Shown here in pieces: positions 52,648-60,000 of a stretch of DNA of 60,000 bases. The notes under the pieces are model-generated. The model did no database searches and had not been told where the DNA came from. It worked only from the letters and a program-made list of their open reading frames with translations. Position 1 is the stretch's first letter. The number at the start of each line of letters is the position of its first letter. The stretch is from NCBI RefSeq assembly GCF_964204645.1, contig NC_134026.1, positions 14,722,450 to 14,782,449 on the forward strand, given 5' to 3'. The position numbers and the translations under genes were made by a program. Origin of the DNA: Tubulanus polymorphus (Eukaryota; Nemertea; Palaeonemertea; Tubulaniformes; Tubulanidae).

Positions 52648-53775
52648 TTATATATTTTTAATTTTACTTGATAATATCCATTCATTGAATTTATCTGGCC
52701 ATCCAACCCATTTTACTAAAGAATATTTTTTTCTTTTAATAGTTTTTGTTTTTAATACTTCTTCAGTTTTATATTCTTGTTCTAGATTTTCAGTAGTTAA
52801 ACTCAATTCTTCTTCGTAAAAGTAGCCATCAACTTCTTCACCATCTAAATCTTCTAATTTATAGACATATGGTTTTGTTGTTATTACCTTTTTTATTTTA
52901 TATATTTCTCTAGTAAAATTTCGATCGTATCCTTTATCAAATATCTTTTTATACTTAGAAATTCTAACATTTTGACCAACTTTAAATTTAGGTTCACCAA
53001 AATCATCTACAAGAAATGCTCCGTATAAATTATTCCAAACAATTTCAGCATTTTCAGGTTTTCTAGCATCAATAGGTTTCATTCCAATAGAAGAATGATA
53101 AGAATTATTATATCCTTCTATCAATTTTGGTAAAACATCAATCCATTTTAAAGTATTATTTGCTGTAAAATATTTCCACATTCTTGTTCTTAATGTTCTA
53201 TTAAATCGTTCAACAACTGCCGCTTTTTTATCCGATTTTGTTGAAAAATATTTTATATTATGATTATCTAAGAGTTCATGAACAAGTGAATTATCAAACT
53301 CTTTTCCATCATCAAATTGTATTATTTCTGGTTTTAGTTTATCATCCGAAAGAAATTTTCTTAAAACATTTGATGTTTGTACAGCATCTTTTCTATAAAG
53401 TGGGAAGCTCCATACATAACGACTAAAAATATCAATTATATTCAATATCTACCAATAATCATCATTATCTTTTTTAACATTTTTCATATCAATTAAATCT
53501 CCTTGCCACTGTTGATCTACATAACTTACCATAGTTTTACGAGTTTTATATTTTCTAACAATTTTTTTATGTGTTGTGTATGTTGGTTGTTCTAACATAA
53601 ATTCATTTATATCTTTATATTTAATTAAATTTTGTGGGATTATCTTATCTAATTTATCTTGTTTTACTTGACGCCATATTTTTTTGGCAGAAGAATAAGC
53701 AACCGAACTCTCAGGGTTGTAATATAAATTTCTTAAATATTGTTCTTTAGTATTAGGAGATTTTATACCACCCAT
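52648..53775 (-). pseudogene. Polinton integrase with chromodomain-like tail, one in-frame TAG
   Basis: From ATG at 53775: MGGIKSPNTKEQYLRNLYYN, a basic linker, then SYVDQQWQGDLIDM (first catalytic Asp). A TAG at 53451-53449 directly follows the Trp of NDDYW, and the same frame continues ILNIIDIFSRYVWSFPLY, IQFDDGKEFDN (second Asp) and KKAAVVERFNRTLRTRMWKY (Glu). FKVGQNVRISKYKKIFDKGY follows as an SH3-like part, and KYSLVKWVGWPDKFNEWI as a chromodomain-like end. The DDE set is complete apart from the stop. Integrases of this type insert Polintons and are related to retroviral/Ginger integrases. Confidence 0.88.
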
Positions 53776-53805
53776 TTATATATCGTTAATTTTAACTTTA
53801 TATTT

Positions 53806-55053
53806 CTAATATTGAATACTATCTAATTGTGAATTTACAATATTTAGTTGTGCGTCAGATATAATATAAATGTGCATTTTGAAATTTAAGCTTCCTTTTT
53901 TCTTTTTCATGAATAATTGTATTCCATCTTTTGTATTTTGTAGTTTTTTCCCAGAACCATGTAATGAATTATCCTCTGTTGTTCTAAAATCTAACCATAA
54001 TGCGTATTTATTGCCGGTATAATAATCAATTTGATTAATATTACAATTTTCAAATGATTTTACTTTTTCATTCATAAAATGTTTTCTAATTTCTGGCCAC
54101 TGATCTATCATTCTCATTCCTTGACAAAATATTTTATTTGCTATTCCTTCGATAGTTATTTCTACTTTTGTTATTTCAGGATTATAATAATTATCTACCT
54201 TTATTGCACCATTAGAATATGTTGCAATGGTAAAAAATATTAATATACCTTTAATAGATCTTCTTGGGAAGTTAATATTCTCATTAATTATTTCATCATT
54301 TGCATTAATAGTTACAGTTTTAAATTTATCAATATAATCATATAATAATGAAAATCCTTGATTGTATTGAGTTTGAATTGTGCTAGCAATATTTTCATTA
54401 GTTACTGTGTTATATTCTAAACATATATTCGATAATTTATAACCCATATCTTTAACAACGCTAGATAATACAATTTCATTCACAGGAGCAAATGTTATCT
54501 CAAATATAATATCTTCTTGAATTGCGTATTTATATACAGGTGCATTATTATTTATCAATTCAAAGTCTAATGGAATTTTATATTTGCTTCCATAAATCTT
54601 TTTAATCAAATCATCTATGGCACGAGTTACTATTGCGTCATTAGCTCCCGATCTTAATTTATTATGGTTTTCCGATTGAATACCCTGAAATATCATATTA
54701 TTTCTATTTTCTTTAGTTAACCATAAATCTTTATAATGCATAAATAAATTATAATCATCTAATGAGAAAACTGTTTCTGGACCAATCTTTATTGTTAATT
54801 TTATAATCAAATATCTCCCAACATTATCAACAACATAATTATTATCATGACCAGTTACTTTTATATCAGCTGATAAATAAATACTATTTGGAACATAAAA
54901 AGTATTTTGTGTTAATCTAGGAATTCTAACATATAAAGTTTCATCGGGATTTATATTTGAAGGATTATGAGTAATTATATGATGTGATCTTTCTGCTTTA
55001 ATAGCATTAGATATTCTAGAAATCTTAGAAGGACTTATATAACTCCCACTCAT
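53806..55053 (-). CDS. Major capsid protein candidate, full length (415 aa)
   Basis: An intact frame starts MSGSYISPSKISRISN. Beta-rich throughout, with DETLYVRIPRLTQNTFYVPN, IYLSADIKVTGHD, DIIFEITFAPVNEIVLSS, FPRRSIKGILIFFTIATY and ALWLDFRTTEDNSLHGSG before KKLQNTKDGIQLFMKKK and YIISDAQLNI. The position between the coiled-coil gene and integrase and the size fit. I also recall similar LDFRTT-DN-LHGSGR-L-N-KDGI strings in large proteins of invertebrate Polintons. On that basis I assign the double jelly-roll capsid protein. No structure check was possible. It is one of the few undamaged genes of copy B. The start signal is the T-run/TAAATAAATG. Confidence 0.72.
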   Translation of the reverse strand: MSGSYISPSKISRISNAIKAERSHHIITHNPSNINPDETLYVRIPRLTQNTFYVPNSIYLSADIKVTGHDNNYVVDNVGRYLIIKLTIKIGPETVFSLDDYNLFMHYKDLWLTKENRNNMIFQGIQSENHNKLRSGANDAIVTRAIDDLIKKIYGSKYKIPLDFELINNNAPVYKYAIQEDIIFEITFAPVNEIVLSSVVKDMGYKLSNICLEYNTVTNENIASTIQTQYNQGFSLLYDYIDKFKTVTINANDEIINENINFPRRSIKGILIFFTIATYSNGAIKVDNYYNPEITKVEITIEGIANKIFCQGMRMIDQWPEIRKHFMNEKVKSFENCNINQIDYYTGNKYALWLDFRTTEDNSLHGSGKKLQNTKDGIQLFMKKKKGSLNFKMHIYIISDAQLNIVNSQLDSIQY

Positions 55054-55076
55054 TTATTTAATAAAAAAATTAATTA
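55054..55076 (-). promoter_or_regulatory. T-run/TAAATAAATG start signal before the copy-B major capsid gene
   Basis: The minus strand reads AATTTTTTTATTAAATAA immediately before ATG at 55053, the same design as the copy-A site at 128-150. Confidence 0.5.
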
Positions 55077-55205
55077 TTTATTTTTATTATTTTTTTCTTG
55101 ATATCTTTTTGATATCATATTCACTAACCCAAAAATAATAGCACTTACAACTGTAATTAAAAATAAAATAATATGTTCAGCAGCAAAGTTAATAATGTTT
55201 CCTGC
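55077..55205 (-). pseudogene. C-terminal stub of the 483-aa coiled-coil membrane protein
   Basis: The minus strand encodes NIINFAAEHIILFLITVVSA and then a short basic tail that differs from copy A. The upstream ~440 codons are absent and unrelated sequence begins at 55206. This is therefore a deletion or replacement junction. Confidence 0.75.
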
Positions 55206-55665
55206 ATATTTGAATCATTATCAATTTGTTGAATATCTCTTCTCGATGTTTCGGGTGTTGAAGATCTTAATCAATCTAATCGATCTCCATATTCTTCCAT
55301 TTCTGGATCAAAATCAGTAGGGTTTAAATTTGGATTTTTTAATGGTGAATATTTGTCAATATCAATTTTAGGAATTGGTTCTTCTTCATTTATTCTATCG
55401 ATTGCATTCCATTTAATTCTGAGAAATTCTCTACCACCTTCTGAACGTTCAATTGAAGATCCTGCACGCATTTCAGGATGGAACAGATCTTCTTGTCCCA
55501 TTTTAGATAATTGAATTGATACAGTTTCGTTATTTAATTCAACTTAATAAAACCATGGATCATTTTTAAATTCTAAATTATTCATAAAATGTGGATCATC
55601 TTCTCTAATTTGTTCTGAAATATCTTCTGGTTCAATGTTATCTGTTATATTTTTTGGTAATAATA
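55206..55665 (-). pseudogene. Insert with a gene fragment absent from copy A
   Basis: Minus-strand reading in one phase gives NIEPEDISEQIREDDPHFMN and NLEFKNDPWFY, then TAA. ELNNETVSIQLSKMGQEDLF, FHPEMRAGSSIERSEGGREF, NAIDRINEEEPIPKIDID and FDPEMEEYGDRLD follow, then TGA, and a further LRSSTPETSRRDIQQID. It is acidic and without membrane segments, with two in-frame stops, and its frame seems to run toward the stub at 55205. It has no counterpart in copy A within the window. I do not recognise the family; a capsid-associated or protease-like role cannot be judged. Confidence 0.5.
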
Positions 55666-55743
55666 TAATAAGTTATAGCTAATTTAGCATTTTCATGGGA
55701 TTTATTATCATCATTAGTTTTAATTATAACATGTTGAATATTA

Positions 55744-56955
55744 TCAGTTTTTTATATTTTCTGTAGTATTGTAATCTTTTATTTTAGAATCATTATTTAA
55801 TTTAATATTCTTAGTTTTAGTTTCTGTTGATTGAATATGTTTTTTATTTTTTTCACCTTCCATTAATTTTGGAGCAGTAATAATCTTTTTATTTATATCA
55901 TTTAATCCAAATGAATTATTTATTGTTGCAGTCTTAATTAGATTATTATAACCAATTATATTTCCCATATTTAATACTAAATCATTAGAAATAATTAATA
56001 GATTAGGGCCTATACAATAATTTAATCTATTATGTGATTTATCTAAATAATTTTGATATCTTACAATGTTTTCTGGAATCGATCTATTTTTATCATTATG
56101 AATAGAATCTTCAAATAATACTTTAAATTGTTTCTGCGCATCAAATGAAGTGTTATCATTTCCAACTATTGGTGATCTTGTTTCAACTTGCGCGCCTAAA
56201 ATACATATCAAATAAGTTCTAATAGATTGATTTATTCTTTGTATTCCAGCTTTAGTAAAACCTTCTCTATTTTCTAAAATAAAATTAATCCAACCATTAT
56301 TGTTTTGTTGTTGTATATTATAATAATATTTTGGTAATTCATTCCAATTTAGTGTTTTTATATCTGTATTTGTCATTATTTTTCCAAATTCTTTAGTATA
56401 TAATATTCCTAATCCACCCATTGTTCCAATTTTTGCTCTAAAATCATTATTTGAATTAATATTAAATTCATTACATATTTTATAAAACTAAGAAAAATTA
56501 ATATTATTTTTCAATTCTTTAAAATATTTTGAACCTGGTAAAGGACATTGTAATTCATCTAATATTAATTTCATTTGAAAATATGTATGAAATCTAAAAA
56601 GAGATAAGTTAACATCAATGGTAAACTTGGTTTATTTAAATGATCATTCCAACTTATACCACATCCTGTTGTTGCGCAATAAACAGCAAAATTTTATTGG
56701 TTCTGCCAATACTTCATATTAGATTTTAATAACCATTGTTTTGCCTCATTTAAATTTCTAAAATTAATTAAATATATATGAAATATATTTTATCTTTGCA
56801 TTAAAATTATTAGTTTCAGTAACATAAATTTCTAAATTAGTTAATGAATCTAAAACTTCATTTCTATATGAAATATCTTTATTAAAATTTATTGCTGGAA
56901 TATTATATTTAATTGATTCATTATATTGGAAAGCTTTTGGAAAACTATCTACCAT
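55744..56955 (-). pseudogene. Copy-B version of the conserved 469-codon protein, damaged
   Basis: The N-terminal piece (56955-56764) and C-terminal piece (56421-55744) match copy A closely. The middle (56763-56422) has lost bases and gained stops (for example near 56488, in the KICNEF region). The C-terminal piece reads GGLGILYTKEFGKIMTNTD, NINQSIRTYLICILGAQVET-like sequence across the site where copy A has a TGA, and ends early at TTENIKN without the membrane tail. Neither copy is intact, but their lesions differ. Confidence 0.75.
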
Positions 56956-56971
56956 TTATATAATTAAAAAA

Positions 56972-57406
56972 TTAATAATTAACTAATTCTTTTAATAATT
57001 TATTTTGTTCTTCAACTGTTATATGACCATTTAAACTTATTATATAATCTAGTGTATTCTTCAATTTATTAATTTCTTTTATATTAGTTTTAATTTTTTC
57101 TTTATTACTTTTTATATTTAATTTTGAACTTATACCAGTTAAAACACTTGATGATAATCCTAACACACCAATTGATATAGCTAAAGGTGTTAATGGACTG
57201 AATATTGCTAGAAATGTTATTACAGAACTAATTGTAACTGAACCACTGATAATAAAATAATATATAATTTTACTTTTTAAATATTTTTTCTTTTTTATCT
57301 TTAAGTCACTTTCAAATTCTAATATTTCTTTTTCTAAATATATTTTTAGTTTAGTTTTATTTATATCATGAGGAATAATATCAATATTATCAACTTTATC
57401 ATCTAT
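56972..57406 (-). pseudogene. Copy-B version of the two-segment membrane protein, start codon lost
   Basis: The frame is open and matches 3054-3476 (SPLTPLAISIGVLGLSSS, HITVEEQNKLLKE), with a C-terminal extension LVNY. The start position reads ATAGATGAT where copy A has ATGGAAGAT. The first usable ATG lies far inside. The TAAATA signal upstream is otherwise preserved. Confidence 0.7.
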
Positions 57407-57425
57407 TTATTTAGCAAAAAAATTA

Positions 57426-57834
57426 CTAATTAGTAAATTTATATGCTACAAATATAACAATAACTGTTCCACCTAAAATCCAAATTATTTCATATTTCTG
57501 TTGTTCTTTACTTGGGGTATAATAATCTGATAAATTAGGTTTGTACAGATGTAATTTTTCTTTATTGGTTACCGCGTTATATAAACTCATTGCATCATCG
57601 ACTGATTGAAAATCTCTATGTGAAATCTTCTGATCATATAATTCTTTGTTAATATAATCCATATAGTTTTGTCTTCTTCTGCAGCTTTATTGTATTTTTC
57701 TAATGCTAAGTTATGTCTTTTTTGTTCTGATAATGAACCATTTTTATCAATATGCTTAAATAAATAACCACCACCAGTAAATGCTAAAGTGTAACAATTG
57801 CCGATCCTATAATAGTTATTATTGCAGAAGCCAT
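57426..57834 (-). pseudogene. Copy-B version of the MASAI-type membrane protein, frameshifted
   Basis: It starts at ATG 57834 with the same first residues as 3918, then loses one base (GTTACACTTTAG against GTTAACGCTTTAG). It also has a ~13-bp deletion near 57675. The last 78 codons (57662-57426) remain open and nearly identical to copy A, ending VIVIFVAYKFTN. Confidence 0.75.
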
Positions 57835-57837
57835 TTA

Positions 57838-58077
57838 TTTAGCAAAAAATTTATGCATTTGTATTCGAGGAATATTTTTTTTCTCCAAATAATCAATAGT
57901 TAGATTAGATAAAGTAACTGCTAATGTTAATTTTTAAATATCATTTATATCAAATCCATCAACATTAACAATTCCCATTTTAAAAACTTTTTTTAATACC
58001 ATTGAATAACCAACAGTTCCAACTGATAGTAAGGCTCCATTATATAATCCAGTTATTATTCACTTATTATCACTCAT
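57838..58077 (-). pseudogene. Copy-B version of the small membrane protein, Trp6 changed to stop
   Basis: MSDNK is followed by TGA where copy A has TGG, then IITGLYNGALLSVGTVGYSM and VFKMGIVNVDGFDINDI. A second stop (TAA) replaces Leu before KLTLAVTLSNLTIDYLEK. The frame is otherwise continuous, unlike copy A, which has a frameshift at the KK-V point. Confidence 0.65.
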
Positions 58078-58421
58078 TTATTTATCAAAAAAAAATTACT
58101 ATCTTCAAAATATTTAGTTATCTTAGTTATAATTATTTCAACATTTATTTCATTACTACTTTTATGATTATCATATATTTTGGATAATATGTTTTTAATA
58201 TCATCAATAATTCCATCTTCATTTAATTCATAATATTCTAATGGCGTTTTAATTAAATCAATTACTTTTTCTATATTATAATTTTCTTTATTAATCATTG
58301 ATGCATTGTTAAATGATTTACTTTTTATATCAGTAATTACATCATTTAGTTTAATTCTCATTTCTTTACCATGTTTAAAATCAAACCCAAAACATATACT
58401 CGGTCGTACTGTTATATTCAT
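58074..58421 (-). CDS. Copy-B version of the 113-aa unknown protein (115 aa)
   Basis: Intact, about 90% like 4163-4504, with a changed end (FEDSNFFLINK) that overlaps the ATG of the next gene by four bases. The start context is TTTTTTTCACTATAAAAATG, a slightly weaker form of the signal. Function unknown. Confidence 0.68.
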   Translation of the reverse strand: MNITVRPSICFGFDFKHGKEMRIKLNDVITDIKSKSFNNASMINKENYNIEKVIDLIKTPLEYYELNEDGIIDDIKNILSKIYDNHKSSNEINVEIIITKITKYFEDSNFFLINK

Positions 58422-58438
58422 TTTTATAGTGAAAAAAA

Positions 58439-59196
58439 TTACTCTCTACATCTTATAACTAATTCATATATCACAGGAAAGATATTCAAATCGATTAAAT
58501 ATCCATTATGATTTATAATTTCTAATCAAAATTATTAAATTGAGGAATGCATGGTTTGAAATCACATTCTGTTAAATTATAATTTATTTGCGTTTCAAAT
58601 TCTTTAACATTCTTCAATGGTAAAATGTTTAATAAACCAGAATTACAAGTTATATCTTTAGGTGCTTCGAATGTTTTTGTAGGATCGATTAAATTGCAAT
58701 AAATATAAAAGTGTGTAAAAGGTATTAAGTTTGGTGTAGCATCAGCATTGCGTATCCTTACATCTGGGGTTATTCCTAAAATTTTAGCTAAAGGTTTTTT
58801 AACTAGATATTGATGTTGATCTTCATTGCCTAATTTTATTCTTATTTTATCAGAGCTATCACTTTTAATCAGTCTTAATCCAAATCCAGCAGATGCACCC
58901 ATTTTCAACCGAGCTCTTCTATTAATTTCCTGCGCTAATGTATCTAAATTATATAATCCTGGTTTAAGATAAAGATGAAACCATTTACTTTTATTTCTAT
59001 CATGAATTAAAAAGACTCTATATTCAATAGTTTTATCCGATACATTGTCAAAAGAATTACATAAACTTATATTAACTAATTTTAAATCAACACAATTCTT
59101 AAATTCTCTATCTAATTGTACTAGTAAATTATGTGATTTATAATTTGTAAGTCTCCTAGAATCAACAAATATTCGGTATTCTTTTAATTCTACCAT
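58439..59196 (-). pseudogene. Copy-B penton-like minor capsid protein, frameshifted near its end
   Basis: Open for 224 codons from MVELKEYRIFVDSRR through the region where copy A is broken (MGASAGFGLRLIKSDS) and FTHFYIYCNLIDPTK. It shifts frame after PQFNNF because one T is missing near 58527 (AATCAAAA against AATCTAAA). The final strand region is still readable in the next frame to the stop at 58439. Same total length as copy A (758 bp). Confidence 0.75.
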
Positions 59197-59210
59197 TTAT
59201 TTTACATATT

Positions 59211-59564
59211 TTATTCGAAATCTATTTCATGGTGCCCTTTTTCATTTTTACCATTGTATATGAAGTAGAAATCTCCAGAACATAATTCTTCTAAATCTTC
59301 ACTTGATAATCTATCAAATCTATCTGGTAAACATGTTCTGAATTTATATTTATTTCCTTTTAATCCTTCATATTCTAAGGGTATAACTAATTTATCTCCA
59401 TATTTGTTAGTAACTGTAACAATATTTGTAATTAGATATTTCTTATGGATTGGTAATTCTTTTAACTTCTTAAATTTATAATCTACTGATTTGACATTTG
59501 AAGTATCTTTTATTCTATCTAGAAATAATTTGTTGTTCTCACTATGTGTTTGTTTACTCTCCAT
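59211..59564 (-). CDS. Copy-B small conserved protein (117 aa)
   Basis: Intact; MESKQTHSENNKLFLDRIKD and then the same core as 5297-5638 (KKYLITNIVTVTNKYGDK, CLPDRFDRLSSEDLEEL, GKNEKGHHEIDFE). It carries a four-residue insertion near the N-terminus. It lies directly downstream of the gene that replaces polB. Confidence 0.7.
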   Translation of the reverse strand: MESKQTHSENNKLFLDRIKDTSNVKSVDYKFKKLKELPIHKKYLITNIVTVTNKYGDKLVIPLEYEGLKGNKYKFRTCLPDRFDRLSSEDLEELCSGDFYFIYNGKNEKGHHEIDFE

Positions 59565-59582
59565 TTATAATCCATATTTTTA

Positions 59583-59999
59583 TTAAAATTTGATTAACAC
59601 GTTAGAATTCTTTTCATAATTGATATGTTTAACTGTTTGATAATGTTTTGATTTATGTGATCTTAAATATTTACCACCGCAATAACAATACACTTTTTCA
59701 TTAGGGTTGAATTTTCTAAATTCATCATCAAAGTTACATTGAACTGCAATATCTTTATAAGAATTATTATTAACTGATTCACATTGAATACCAATATTTG
59801 ATGAATTTTCATTATAGATAATTTGTTTATTATCAAAATTGAAATAATATAATTGGCTTTTTTCAATTCTTAAGTTAATCAAATCATTGTAATCTTTAGA
59901 AAGTATTATATCACTTTTTCTTTCATTGAAAGGAGTTTTAAGAATATTTATTATGTTTTCATCTAAAGTTCCTTTAAAATTAAAAACTGTATTGAACAT
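59583..59999 (-). CDS. Unknown gene in the polB position of copy B (138 codons, 5' part may lie outside)
   Basis: Minus frame MFNTVFNFKGTLDENIINIL, then SDIILSKDYNDLINLRIEKS, NIGIQCESVNNNSYKDIAVQ and a C-terminal Cys/His cluster KVYCYCGGKYLRSHKSKHYQ followed by TVKHINY. The cluster (C-x-C-x9-10-H-x4-H plus H) suggests a zinc-binding finger. None of this is found in the 1343-aa polymerase of copy A. Its last ~30 bp plus the spacer (AAAAG-ATTCTA-CGTGTTAATCAA) do match the 3' end of polB in another frame. It may be a C-terminal part of a longer protein. Function unknown. Confidence 0.6.
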   Translation of the reverse strand: MFNTVFNFKGTLDENIINILKTPFNERKSDIILSKDYNDLINLRIEKSQLYYFNFDNKQIIYNENSSNIGIQCESVNNNSYKDIAVQCNFDDEFRKFNPNEKVYCYCGGKYLRSHKSKHYQTVKHINYEKNSNVLIKF

Positions 60000-60000
60000 T

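Larger units (their letters stand above)
50341..60000 (-). mobile_element. Polinton/Maverick-type element, copy B (right end outside window)
   Basis: It has the same gene family and minus orientation as copy A, AT-rich, plus the left-hand genes not seen there: major capsid, integrase, packaging ATPase and three membrane/unknown genes. One gene at the far left is on plus. Left to right it holds a small DNA-binding-like gene (plus), membrane proteins, ATPase, integrase, major capsid, remnants of the coiled-coil gene, a unique insert, the 469-codon gene, small membrane genes, the penton-like gene, the small conserved gene and a new gene in place of polB. Many genes carry lesions. No AGTAATAGGGG terminal repeat is seen near 50300. 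Confidence 0.88.

Overview
The window looks like a transposon-dense stretch of an animal nuclear genome, most likely a marine invertebrate. Supporting signs are spliced genes with GT/AG introns, microsatellites, and at least five classes of eukaryotic mobile element nested in one another. I cannot name the species. No host gene is complete: there is one terminal exon (10541-10758), a damaged P2X7-type intracellular-domain gene (11542-12560, minus), and a small tandem mini-exon array (39995-43093).

Layout. (1) 1-10188: copy A of a Polinton/Maverick (adintovirus-like) element, all genes on the minus strand, very AT-rich. It holds protein-primed DNA polymerase B, a small conserved protein, a penton-like minor capsid protein, a series of small membrane proteins, a coiled-coil membrane protein and the start of the major capsid protein, and ends in a ~408-bp fold-back repeat. 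(2) 10189-16900: sparse host-like DNA with a third, decayed Polinton piece (13440-14800, plus) and long TA arrays. (3) 16950-30426: a LINE split by a ~10.6-kb DNA transposon that carries tandem iterons in inverted orientation at its ends. This transposon holds an apparently intact five-exon DDE integrase/transposase (minus) and a SAM-UBZ-HECT ubiquitin-ligase gene (plus). (4) 30835-31210: a fourth Polinton relic, the polymerase N-terminus. (5) 32831-38780: a transposase-like gene cut off by a 5'-truncated BEL/Pao retrotransposon. (6) 38800-43400: mini-exons, tandem duplications and an interspersed repeat family. (7) 43427-49549: a DIRS retrotransposon with inverted ends, an internal complementary region, an SR-rich gag, RT/RNase H and a tyrosine recombinase. 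(8) 50341-60000: Polinton copy B, which adds integrase, packaging ATPase and full-length major capsid genes that copy A does not show here. It has a different gene where copy A has the polymerase.

How the parts work together. The two Polinton copies together give most of a virus-like gene set: replication (PolB), integration (integrase with chromodomain-like tail), packaging (A32-type ATPase), capsid (double and single jelly-roll candidates) and several membrane proteins. Nearly every gene is preceded by the same signal, a T-run followed by TAWATAAATG, which fills most of the 16-30-bp spacer and resembles a poxvirus late promoter. Both copies carry scattered nonsense and frameshift lesions, mostly at different sites, so they look like separate insertions decaying independently.

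The most unusual items are the HECT+DDE transposon with iteron termini, the per-gene TAAATG signal in the Polinton, the replacement of polB in copy B at a sharp homology boundary, and the mini-exon array. All identifications are from reading the sequence and from knowledge of families; no search was run.
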